Shown here piece by piece: positions 6,345-14,034 of a stretch of 19,762 nucleotides of DNA. The position numbers and the translations under genes are program-made. Numbering within the stretch: the first letter of the stretch is position 1; each line of letters opens with the position of its first letter. This stretch comes from JALZAI01 sp038212215 (GTDB lineage Bacteria > Actinomycetota > Actinomycetes > Mycobacteriales > Jatrophihabitantaceae). Under the pieces are notes generated by a model. That model did not search any database. It had not been told where the DNA came from and saw only the letters and a program-made list of their open reading frames with translations. The stretch spans positions 1 through 19,762 of the forward strand of contig JBBQUT010000054.1 of the NCBI GenBank assembly GCA_038212215.1, given 5' to 3'.

Positions 6345-8390
6345 ATGTCCTTTCGCAGTACGAGAATCCACGTTCACAACGACACCGGGGTCGACCTGAA
6401 CCTCGTCTCGGCGGAGGTCACCAGCGGGCAGTGGGGTGACGACGAACGACAGCGGCCGCCGGCGACGATTCCGGGGCACACGACATCGAGCTTCCGCTCG
6501 GAGTCGAACGGATTCCTCACCGGCACCGAAGGCAATGTCCGCTTCCGCATCGGTGGGCCCGGCGCACAGGAGGTGTATCTCCACTGGGACAACCCGGCAC
6601 AGGGCGGCAACAGCTACCACCAACACCCGGGGCCGGACTTCGACGTCGTGCGTCGCGGCGGTGGCGGCAATGATGCGACCGTCGATTTTTTCGTGCGCGA
6701 GTCCGTGCTGCACTCGACCGGTTTTTTGCCCAGCCGGGACGCATTCCGGTTCACCAACAAGTGGGGCGACGCCCCATACAGCCTCCCGCCGTTGGCGGGG
6801 ACACCCTTGGATTTCAAGTACGGGAACGCCGCGAACGGACTCTGCGGCGGAATGGTGTTCGCTGCACGCGACTACTTCGAGCACGGTTGGCTTATCCCGG
6901 ACGGGCCGCAACCTCCGCCGGGTGAACAGGATCCGTTGTTCCGCTACCTCGTCCAGCGGTTGTTCGACTCGTTCGACCTCGACTCGGTCACGCTGATGAT
7001 CAAGCTGATGGATCCGATTTACCCCGACACGGACGAGAACCCGCTGTCGGCGCTGGGCCTTGCGAGTGGCCGGGCCGCGGTCATGGCCGAGATCGAGTGG
7101 CCCGCGATCCGCGACGACATCGACAGTGGACATCCCTCGCCGATGACCCTGATCACGATCAAGTCGCTGCTCCCGACAGACCTCGGCCAATGCCATCAGG
7201 TCCTCGCGTACGCGTACCAGGTACGCGGTGAGGACGTCGAACTTCGTGTGTATGACCCGAACAATCCCCACGACGATGTCGCGCTCCGATTCAGCATCCG
7301 CACCACCGCCGACCGCATCGTCGTCTCGCACAACGTGGACGTGACCGACGAGAATCACTTGCTTCGGCCGATCTATTGCTTCCTGCGGATGAACTACCGC
7401 TCGACCGTGCCGAGCGTGCCGACGGCGACCCGGCCGGTGACGAATGTCCCGCCCCAGGTGTGGTTGGACGTCGCCGAACAACTGACTGGGACGACTGTCG
7501 TTGAACACGGGCGCAAGGTCTTTCCCGTCTTGGACGGGACGTGCGGCGAGGCCGAGTTCGACTACGAGATCCACAGTCAACGCGAGCGGGTCGTAGCAAG
7601 TGTGCGCACGCGCGGCTTCGTCCGACCGGTGACGACGTGGCGGGTGGCCGGGGTCGACGCGCCCGCAGGCACCCGCCAACTCGCCGTGACCGTCGAGCCG
7701 ACTGGCATCGACGCCGACCCCACCGCGCCCGCCGTGCTGACGACCACGACGGGTGCGGCGACACTGTCTATCGACAATCGCCCTGAGGACGGCAACTTCT
7801 CCTTCCTGCTCGAGGCTTTCGTTACCGAGCAAACGGGCGGGGCACTTGTGCGCACGGTCCAGGCGGTTGGCTTCAGCGGGACCCGATTCGTCAGCCCCGA
7901 CAAGCTGGACGCCGACAACGCCTGCCTGGCAAAGATGCTCGACGAACTGCATCAGCAGCTGCCGACCGAGGCCGAGATGGTAGCCGCGATCCTCGCCCAG
8001 CTAGGGCACCCGCCAGACCCACTGTGGGACCCGGATCCGTTGCTGCAGCATGACGCCTGGGCGGACCTGACCGTGTCTCCGCTCGTGGGAGGCGAACTCG
8101 GCGAGGTCGGCACATTCCAGATCGGCGGCGTCGATATCGCCGAGATCGACACGACCGGACTCGGCCAGATGGCAACCGGCCCTACCGGCGACATCGGCCA
8201 GGTCGCCGTCGATGCCACCGGTGGCGCCGCACTGCCGACGGGAGGTGACCTTGCCCAAGGTGCGGCGGCGGCGAAAGTACGCGCTGTCATGACCGCCACC
8301 CGTCATCTCGACGCCGTCGACCCCGAGGCGGCGACGCGGCTGCGCGCCGTCGCCGACACGCAGTTCAGACTGCCACCAGGGTCACGGTAG
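6345..8390 (+). CDS. Aegerolysin-like domain fused to a papain-like cysteine protease, large multidomain protein
   Basis: A 681-residue protein with no signal peptide or membrane helix. The ATG at 6345 has a GGGAAGG site upstream. Residues about 5-95 match the aegerolysin pattern: HVHNDTGVDLNLVSAEVTSG, PPATIPGHTTSSFRSES, NGFLTGTEGNVRFRIG and VYLHWDNPAQGGNSY. That beta-sandwich binds membrane lipids in known members. Residues about 155-345 look like a papain-fold peptidase: NGLCGGM (candidate nucleophile Cys167), GQCHQVLAYAY (His284, with Gln282) and VYDPNNP (Asp304) in the expected order. Residues about 400-515 are beta-rich, Ig-like (FDYEIHSQRERVVASV, AVTVEPTGI, NFSFLLEAFV). A Gly/Thr-rich C-terminal tail follows from about 520. 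Known aegerolysins are short single-domain proteins, so this architecture suggests a membrane-directed effector or toxin. Domain calls rest on motif recognition; the protease call is the less certain one. Confidence 0.9.
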   Translation: MSFRSTRIHVHNDTGVDLNLVSAEVTSGQWGDDERQRPPATIPGHTTSSFRSESNGFLTGTEGNVRFRIGGPGAQEVYLHWDNPAQGGNSYHQHPGPDFDVVRRGGGGNDATVDFFVRESVLHSTGFLPSRDAFRFTNKWGDAPYSLPPLAGTPLDFKYGNAANGLCGGMVFAARDYFEHGWLIPDGPQPPPGEQDPLFRYLVQRLFDSFDLDSVTLMIKLMDPIYPDTDENPLSALGLASGRAAVMAEIEWPAIRDDIDSGHPSPMTLITIKSLLPTDLGQCHQVLAYAYQVRGEDVELRVYDPNNPHDDVALRFSIRTTADRIVVSHNVDVTDENHLLRPIYCFLRMNYRSTVPSVPTATRPVTNVPPQVWLDVAEQLTGTTVVEHGRKVFPVLDGTCGEAEFDYEIHSQRERVVASVRTRGFVRPVTTWRVAGVDAPAGTRQLAVTVEPTGIDADPTAPAVLTTTTGAATLSIDNRPEDGNFSFLLEAFVTEQTGGALVRTVQAVGFSGTRFVSPDKLDADNACLAKMLDELHQQLPTEAEMVAAILAQLGHPPDPLWDPDPLLQHDAWADLTVSPLVGGELGEVGTFQIGGVDIAEIDTTGLGQMATGPTGDIGQVAVDATGGAALPTGGDLAQGAAAAKVRAVMTATRHLDAVDPEAATRLRAVADTQFRLPPGSR

Positions 8391-8674
8391 GGCGACGTCG
8401 CAAGATGCTGAACCTAAGAGCCACGCCTCACCAGTCGGCCCGTCGACGCCAAAACGGTCCGGCCCTCCGCACGCCGGATATCGACCTTCGCGCGGCTCAC
8501 CGGCGCAAGGACGTCAGCGGCCCGGGCATCGCATGACGTCCACGCGCTCCAAGCTCGGCCCACCGCCATGGACCAGTGAAAGGCGATGATCATCCGGGTC
8601 GCCCAGGTCGGTCCGAAGGGTCTCGTCGGCTATCGAGCCCTCGGCGTAGGAGGGTCTCAGGGACGTGCTTGACC
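8391..8674. other. Spacer after the three-gene unit; possible minus-strand gene tail
   Basis: No complete gene. On the minus strand a frame ending at 8514 (about 8664-8514) reads SYAEGSIADETLRTDLGDPD and VHGGGPSLERVDVM, with moderately coding-like third positions. It might be the end of a gene cut off by the adjacent insertion sequence. It is not recognised and could be chance. No clear terminator hairpin was found behind the large gene. Confidence 0.2.
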
Positions 8675-8698
8675 TGTGGGTGCCGAATACTCATCCGC
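8673..8698 (+). repeat. Left terminal inverted repeat of the IS element
   Basis: CCTGTGGGTGCCGAATACTC followed by ATCCGC. It pairs with the right end; the single difference is C at 8690 where the right copy has T. Confidence 0.85.
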
Positions 8699-9815
8699 TG
8701 CCTTCACGCTGCCTTGTATTCGTAGATGCGTCCGCCGAGCACGGTTTGCCACGGATGGTGATGCCAGCGGGTGCCCGGATAGTCGGCGCTGGTCGTAGAG
8801 GGGCGGCTTGGTTGAGAGCACGGTGGGGTCGGCGCGTGTTGTCGTGCTCGACGTAAGTCTCACGCACGCGGCGTAGCTCGGTCGGCTCCAGGATGAGCAT
8901 CTGGTCGAGGCACTCGCGGCGGACGGTCGCGATGCAGCGTTCGGCGTAGGCGTTCGTGACGGGCGCACGGACGGGTGTCTTGATCACCCGGACACCCTCG
9001 CTGCTGAACACGGCATCGAACGCAGCGCTGAACTTCACGTCGCGGTCACGGATCAGGATGCGCCAGCCACCACGACCAGAACCGTCGCTGCCGGCGGGGG
9101 CGGTCGTCGATGTCCTCGGCCAGATCCGCCACCAGGTTCCGGGCTTGCTGCGCGACCCAGTCCCCGGTCGGGTTCTCGGTGATCCCGGCCAGGCGCACGC
9201 GGCGAGTTTCGCAGCTCAACGAAGAACAGCACGTAGAGGTGGCGCAGACCGATCGTGTCGACGGTGAACAAGTCGCACGCCACGATGCCGCTGACCTGCG
9301 GGTCGATGCCCGCACGCTTCAGGATCGCCCACACGGTGCTCGGCGCGACCCGACAGCCGAGACCACCAAGCTCGCCATGGATGCGGCGGTAGCCCCAGGT
9401 CGGGTTCTCCCCAGTCATCCGCAGGACCAGCTGGCGGACCTCGTCAGCTACTCGCGGCCGCCCGGGCCTGCGGTGCGGGAACGTCCAGCATCGGGCGACA
9501 AGCTGGCGATGCCACTGCAACACGGTGGCGGGCTTCACCAGGATCAGCCCACGCATGGCGCCCAGGGACAGTTGCGTGAGAACCGCCAACACCGCGCGAT
9601 CCGCGGTATCGAAGCGTGGCCGACCGGACTGCCGCTGCAACACGAGTAGTTGATGTCGAAGCACCAGGATTTCGGCCTCCTTACTGAGGTCGCGGCGTAG
9701 CACCAACGGCACCAGTTCGGCCACGCGCCTCAGGTCTCGATAGACAAGCCGTCCAAACATCGCAAGATCATCTCAGACGCCTCTGTCAGCGGCGGATGAA
9801 TATTCGGCACCCACA
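8675..9815. mobile_element. Insertion sequence with TGT...ACA inverted ends (IS481/IS3-like)
   Basis: The ends form an inverted repeat: bases 8673-8698 match the reverse complement of 9792-9817 over 26 bp with one mismatch. Taking the TGT...ACA ends gives an element of 1141 bp holding a single transposase gene on the minus strand. The original stop codon (8704-8706) lies just inside the left end. The flanking bases (TGACC and GGCGG) are not direct repeats, so no target-site duplication remains. The transposase is frameshifted, so the copy could move only if helped in trans. Confidence 0.85.
8704..9760 (-). pseudogene. Integrase-core (rve) transposase, frameshifted
   Basis: A DDE transposase of about 350 residues when reassembled. 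The frame from ATG 9760 carries the N-terminal coiled region (EAEILVLRHQLLVLQRQSGR), the HTH/GENPTWGYRRIHGELGGLG segment, and CDLFTVDTIGLRHLYVLFFV with the first catalytic Asp. The frame then breaks. VRLAGITENPTGDWVAQQAR and LAEDIDDRP continue in a second frame. A third frame (from about 9060) holds LIRDRDVKFSAAFDAVFSSE (second Asp) and NAYAERCIATVRRECLDQML (catalytic Glu). A last shift leads to the natural end VLGGRIYEYKAA, with its stop at 8704. At least three frameshifts make it non-functional. It is the same family as the remnant at 3879-4480. Confidence 0.9.
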
Positions 9816-9817
9816 GG
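9792..9817 (-). repeat. Right terminal inverted repeat of the IS element
   Basis: On the minus strand it reads CCTGTGGGTGCCGAATATTC followed by ATCCGC, the partner of the left end. Confidence 0.85.
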
Positions 9818-9958
9818 CGGGCGCGGCGCGGCAAGGTGCTTCCGGTTCCCGGCATGTTCGCTGCGCCGGCCCGGACGGACTCAGCCGATCACCGTCGAGT
9901 TCGGGAGATCAACGTGCGGGCCCAGCACCCGCATTTCCGCGCGGCCGATCGGCAGCGG

Positions 9959-10201
9959 TCAGTAGCGGGGGTCGGCGGGCGGCTCGATGACCAAGGCCCG
10001 GTCGTCTCGGTAGACGACATCGGTGCGCCGACGCACGCACCATCACCAACGCGATGATGAGACCGACGATCAACAGGCGTGTTCGTCGACCGTAGTGAGC
10101 TCGTGTCCGAGCACCGGAAACGGGGTTGGCGGCGGTATTCGCTATACCCGGTAGGGCTCTTCCTCGCCGTTGAGGATGGCCCACCGCTCGGCGGCGTCCA
10201 T
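9959..10201 (-). pseudogene. Decayed small single-helix membrane protein downstream of the PLD gene
   Basis: An ATG at 10201 with GGAG seven bases upstream begins MDAAERWAILNGEEEPYRV, then a TAG. The same frame continues RIPPPTPFPVLGHELTTVDE, slips for one hydrophobic helix (LLIVGLIIALVM, in another frame) and returns to the first frame for RRRTDVVYRDDRALVIEPP and the end ADPRY with a stop at 9959. The span is exactly 81 codons. It therefore looks like one former 80-residue protein (acidic head, Pro-rich linker, one membrane helix, basic then acidic tail) damaged by a stop and two compensating frameshifts. It sits 69 bases behind the PLD gene on the same strand and was probably co-transcribed with it. 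The family is not recognised. A sequencing error cannot be excluded. Confidence 0.5.
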
Positions 10202-10270
10202 GTCGTTGCTCCGCGCCGCCTTCGGCGTCTGCGGGGCTCCACCTGGACGAAATAGGGGAGGCGCTCCTTG

Positions 10271-12064
10271 TCAGCCGTTGGCGACGTGGCTGGTGTAGAG
10301 CTGGCGTTGCACCGATTTGGGGCTGGCGGGGTTCCAGTAGGGCGTCTGCCAGCTGTCGTTCTCGGTGAGGAAGCTGTGGTCATCGGCCGCGGGGACGGGG
10401 CTGCCCGTCGCGGCGGGGGGCTTCGCCTGGGCGGGGCTCGTCGTGCCGGTCGTGCCGGTCGTGCCGGTCGTGCTGGTGGCGGCGGCGGGGGGTGGGGTGT
10501 GCAGTTTGGCGGCCCACCAGCGTGCGTAGAAGTGTTGGAAGATTCGGGTGTATTCGGTGAAGTAGACGTCGGCGACGTCGCGGTCGCCGGTGATGATGAG
10601 CATGTTCTCGTCGTTGGCGCTGGTGGATGCCTCGGAGAAATTGGCTGATCCGCAGATGGTAATCGGGGTGGGGCCGAGGGCGCCGACGAGCAGGATCTTG
10701 GTGTGCAGGTAGTCGACGGCGTGGTTGAACCCGGTCAGGGTTTCGTGAGCCCAGCGAGACAGGGTGTCGGGGCCGCCGGTGGCGCCGACGGCGATCTGGA
10801 TGGCGGGGTCGCGGCCCCAGACGTCTTGGTTGTTGTCGGCCTTGTTGAGCATCACGAAGCGCAGCGGGCCGCCGGCCGGCATGGCCGCGATCGCTGGTTC
10901 GAAGTGGTGACCGTCCATGCCGAACGGCAGCGTGATGTGCGCCGTGCTCGCGGCATCGGTGAAGGCTTGCGCGTACCAGTCCAGCGGCGCCAGGCCGGTG
11001 CGCGGGCTGAACACGGTCGCGATGCCAGGCGGCGACGGGTCGGCGGGGATGAAGACGCTGTGGGTGGACACCCACGATTTGAACGCCGCGGCGAGAGGGT
11101 CGCCCGCCAACTCGGCCCAGTATTCGAGGTAGGCGTCGGCGACGTGCGGGGCGCGCACAGCGTGTCCGACGTTGGAGTGGCCGAAGATGCCGCCGCGGCT
11201 CATGTTCGTCGATCCGCTCCAGACCTGCTGGCCGTGCAGGGTGCCGTCGGCGGTGCGGGTGGCGCGGACGATGAACTTGTTGTGCGCGATGACCGGGTGG
11301 TGGCGGGCCACCAGCACCGCAGCAGGCAGCCCGGCGGTGGTGATGGCCTGCTCGTTGGCGTTGCTCTGCGGGTCGCCGGGTTTGTCGTGATAGACGATCT
11401 GCACGTCGGCGCCGGCGGCGTGGGCCTGAGCGAACGCGGCCAGCACGGACGGCTCGGTGAACTCATACGCCGCCGCGCGCAAGACCAGGCCGGGTCCGGC
11501 GTCGGTGGTGATAAACGCCAGCATCGCCTCCTGCAGGCCGCGCGACAACCACGTCATCGCTTCGGCCTGCTTGTCCGGGGGCAGGTCGGTCGGTTTCAGC
11601 CCGAACTTGGTGGTGTAGGCCTGGCTGGCCGCGACGCCACGATTGAAGTAGATGCCGTGCACCCCGCTGCTCGGGTCGCCGGTGCTCACGTCCACACTCA
11701 CCGCCCGCGTGTCCTGCACCAGCGGGCTGGCCGGCGTCCCGTACACCGCCACGATCTTGTACGTGTAACTGTGGGCGGGTTTAGCGCTGTAGTCGCCCCA
11801 CCACATCGACTGCACCGGATGCTGATCGGTGGTATAGACGACCGTCGCCGCCGGGTCCGGCACGACCGAGCGGAACGTTTTGAAACCCGGGATCCAGTAC
11901 GCCTCATCCTCGCTGTGATCCACGCGGTGCACCGCGAACCCGAGACACCCGGGCCGGGCTGACGCGTCCAGATCGAACCCGAAAAACACGGCGTGATCGC
12001 CCGCGATGACCTGCACCGTCACACCACCGTGCACCGCCGACTTCCGCACAACCCCACCCCTCAT
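10271..12064 (-). CDS. Phospholipase D-fold protein with two degenerate HKD motifs
   Basis: A 597-residue protein from ATG 12064; the frame is open to 12172, and the codons before 12064 look random. Homology-like sequence begins at VTVQVIAGDHAVFFGFDLD, so a GTG slightly inside is also possible. Two PLD half-sites are visible. The first is ARHHPVIAHNKFIV (His261, Lys263) with WSGSTNMSRGG downstream; the second is VDYLHTKILLV (His454, Lys456) with CGSANFSEAST. The N-terminal region (about 10-140) is beta-rich. The Asp usually found five residues after Lys in HxKxxxxD is Ala in the first half and Gly in the second. PLD enzymes hydrolyse phosphodiester bonds via a phospho-histidine; with the Asp residues gone, activity may be altered. 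A Thr/Gly repeat linker (about 532-542) and a C-terminal tail follow. No signal peptide is seen. Confidence 0.9.
   Translation of the reverse strand: MRGGVVRKSAVHGGVTVQVIAGDHAVFFGFDLDASARPGCLGFAVHRVDHSEDEAYWIPGFKTFRSVVPDPAATVVYTTDQHPVQSMWWGDYSAKPAHSYTYKIVAVYGTPASPLVQDTRAVSVDVSTGDPSSGVHGIYFNRGVAASQAYTTKFGLKPTDLPPDKQAEAMTWLSRGLQEAMLAFITTDAGPGLVLRAAAYEFTEPSVLAAFAQAHAAGADVQIVYHDKPGDPQSNANEQAITTAGLPAAVLVARHHPVIAHNKFIVRATRTADGTLHGQQVWSGSTNMSRGGIFGHSNVGHAVRAPHVADAYLEYWAELAGDPLAAAFKSWVSTHSVFIPADPSPPGIATVFSPRTGLAPLDWYAQAFTDAASTAHITLPFGMDGHHFEPAIAAMPAGGPLRFVMLNKADNNQDVWGRDPAIQIAVGATGGPDTLSRWAHETLTGFNHAVDYLHTKILLVGALGPTPITICGSANFSEASTSANDENMLIITGDRDVADVYFTEYTRIFQHFYARWWAAKLHTPPPAAATSTTGTTGTTGTTSPAQAKPPAATGSPVPAADDHSFLTENDSWQTPYWNPASPKSVQRQLYTSHVANG
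10441..10476. repeat. Four 9-bp tandem units in the PLD gene
   Basis: Three copies of TCGTGCCGG (10441-10467) and a fourth with one change (TCGTGCTGG). The unit is a multiple of three, so it encodes an in-frame Thr-Thr-Gly repeat that forms the flexible linker between the PLD core and the C-terminal tail. Confidence 0.85.
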
Positions 12065-12251
12065 CCCGCCCGCGCTCGACGCCCCGGATCGCGGCGACCG
12101 GGCCCTCGACAGCAACCCAGCCATCGAACCGCATCCACACCCGAAAGCCCAGACCCGAAGCCCTCCGCACAAACGAACAGCCGCTTAAACGGGCTGTTGC
12201 GTCGACGGTCGTTCGGGCGCGCCGAATCGAGCTGGTGTCGTCACGCCGGAG

Positions 12252-12952
12252 TCAGAGACAGGATGCGAGTTCGGCGAACGCGACACGGACCCGATCACGT
12301 GCTGGCAGGTCGGTCGTGATCGCATAGTGGCCGCGGCGCAGGTTCTGCACGAAGGGGCGCCCGCTCGAAACGCTGCGCACGGAACTCAGCTGTTTCAGTC
12401 CGCGCATCGGCCGCACCCGAGCCTTGAGCCGACCGTGACCGCCTTCTACCGCGTTGGAGGCCTACTGCTCGGTGACATGCCGAGCCGCCGGGGGGGCTGC
12501 TCGATGATGCCCGGATACACCGGCGCCCGGTCGGTCGGCACCTCGACCGGGGTTGGCCCGAGGCGCCGGGCTGAGCGAAGGACTCCCGTGCCGCAGCGCC
12601 GTCGCGGCAGGTCGAGACCAGCACGTCGACTACTTGGCCGTGGTGACCGACCGCCCGATAGAGGTAACTCCAACGGCCCGCGACCCTTGACCTAGGTCTC
12701 ATCCACGAACCACGGCTCAGCACTCGCGTGCCGGGCCGGGCGGGCGGCGTCAATGCACTCCGCGTGAACGTCTGCACCCACCGGTACACAGTTAGGTGAT
12801 CGACGACGAAGCCGCGCTCAGCCAATAGCTCCTCGACGTCGCGGGAGGACAGTTCGTGACGCTGCTACCAGCACACCGCGACCGCGATCACCTCACGCGG
12901 GAACCGGTACCCCCTGGTGCAGACGTCAACCTAGAGCTGATCATCCGACCAT
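12252..12952 (-). pseudogene. IS6-family transposase, frameshifted
   Basis: Segments of one IS6/IS26-type transposase appear in order. They are GYRFPREVIAVAVCW (about 12915-12870), SSRDVEELLAERGFVVDHLT with VYRWVQTF (HTH region), VAGRWSYLYRAVGHHGQVVD with VLVSTCRDGAAA (catalytic core), VPTDRAPVYPGIIEQPP in another frame, and the natural end QNLRRGHYAITTDLPARDRV with VAFAELASCL and a stop at 12252. The span of 701 bp fits the usual length of about 235 residues. An extra base in the C-run near 12910, an in-frame TAG near 12864 and at least two later frameshifts inactivate it. Inverted ends could not be matched. It separates the PLD gene from the tyrosinase genes. Confidence 0.88.
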
Positions 12953-13042
12953 TGTCCCGACCCGCAGACTCTCGACCAACGCAACGCTGCCGGGTCGTCC
13001 GGTGGCAATCGCCACTGCAAGGGCGGGTCGGGCGTTGCTAGG

Positions 13043-14032
13043 TCAGAAGGCTGGCAACGTGTCGTAGCTGTAGCGGCTGCCGACGTTAAGCATTTGTTCC
13101 GGGCTGGTGGTCGCCGTGGTGATCAGCGAGGCGATCGTGTCATTTAGCCGGTGCCCAGCGGGGGCATCTGGCAGCATCGGTCCGGGTTCATAGAGGCGCC
13201 CGTAGCTCGTCATCCAGGACTCCCAGATCCGGTCGACGTTGCAGTGGTTAAGGTAGAAGGCAGGATCGTTCGGAGACGTGCCCGGGCCCATGTCGCCGCC
13301 GATCCACACGTGTACACGGTTGTGCAGTCCGCTGCCCGCGGTGGGCGGCGAATAGGACCAGCCCTCGACCACGTTGCGGAAGCCCGGCGAGGCAGAGTCC
13401 CAATCGCTGCTGTCGTAGCTTGTCTGGCTCTGCAGGGCGTCAATCACTTCCGCGGTCTTGGGCAGGGAATCCGCGCTGCCCAGTTGGCGGAACAGCGCGC
13501 GGCCTGCCTGGTCATACATGAATTGGCCGGTCCGGAGGTCTTGGTAGAAGTGCAGTCGGAAGCTCTGGAGATCGTCGGCGATGAAGGCGAACGGGCCGCT
13601 GTTAACCGACCCGTCGCCACCGATCCCGGTGTCCATCCACAACCCTGAGTTAGATTGATCGGGCGGGTCCAAGTCTCCGTCGGCCGCCCAGTCCCAGTAG
13701 GGCAGGCCGAATGTCGGGTCCATCAGGATGCGTTGCAGGTGCCCCTCGAACAGCAGCAGCATGAACCTGTGCCAGGGCAGAAACACCGACCCGCGGTGTG
13801 CCGCGTTGCGCCCGCGAGGATTCGGTGCGTTCTCCGGCGTCGGGGTGTTCATCGCGACGAAGTGCCAGATGACGAACTGGTCATAGGTGGACACTGGAAA
13901 CGCCGGGCCGCTGAACGCCAAGGTCTGGGTGGTGACACCGGCGGCGAAGTCCTGCTTGAGCAGCTTGACGCCCTGCCCGAACTTCGCGCGGGCCGCGTCG
14001 TCGGCGAGAATGTTGGGGCGGATGACAGCCAT
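13043..14032 (-). CDS. melC2: Tyrosinase (type 3 copper monooxygenase)
   Basis: A 329-residue tyrosinase that hydroxylates monophenols and oxidises catechols to quinones at a dinuclear copper site. CopperA ligands are His57 (VIWHFVAM), His79 (AAHRGSVF) and His88 (FLPWHRF). CopperB ligands are His237 and His241 (GLHNRVHVWIGG) and His263 (DPAFYLNHCNVDRIWESW). All six are present, with PYWDWA between them. Length is near that of Streptomyces enzymes (about 275 residues) plus a short C-terminal extension, with no signal peptide. The ATG at 14032 is chosen because the family begins MAVIRPNIL; a GTG at 14038 in the same frame overlaps the stop of the upstream gene (GTGA). Either way the two genes are translationally coupled, as expected for a tyrosinase and its copper-loading partner. 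Confidence 0.93.
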   Translation of the reverse strand: MAVIRPNILADDAARAKFGQGVKLLKQDFAAGVTTQTLAFSGPAFPVSTYDQFVIWHFVAMNTPTPENAPNPRGRNAAHRGSVFLPWHRFMLLLFEGHLQRILMDPTFGLPYWDWAADGDLDPPDQSNSGLWMDTGIGGDGSVNSGPFAFIADDLQSFRLHFYQDLRTGQFMYDQAGRALFRQLGSADSLPKTAEVIDALQSQTSYDSSDWDSASPGFRNVVEGWSYSPPTAGSGLHNRVHVWIGGDMGPGTSPNDPAFYLNHCNVDRIWESWMTSYGRLYEPGPMLPDAPAGHRLNDTIASLITTATTSPEQMLNVGSRYSYDTLPAF

Positions 14033-14034
14033 AA

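Noticed and set aside
6246..7952. Minus-strand open frame of 568 codons opposite the aegerolysin-protease gene
   Set aside because: Antisense shadow caused by high GC at third positions; Arg/Val/His-rich with no motifs.
10142..10273. Stop-codon readthrough extending the PLD protein by about 42 residues
   Set aside because: The frame stays open past TGA, but the extension contains its own GGAG and ATG and fits a separate small gene better.
10703..11962. Plus-strand open frame of 419 codons opposite the PLD gene
   Set aside because: Antisense shadow; the PLD motifs are unambiguous on the other strand.
13151..13648. Plus-strand frame opposite the tyrosinase
   Set aside because: Shadow; all six copper-ligand histidines are on the minus strand.
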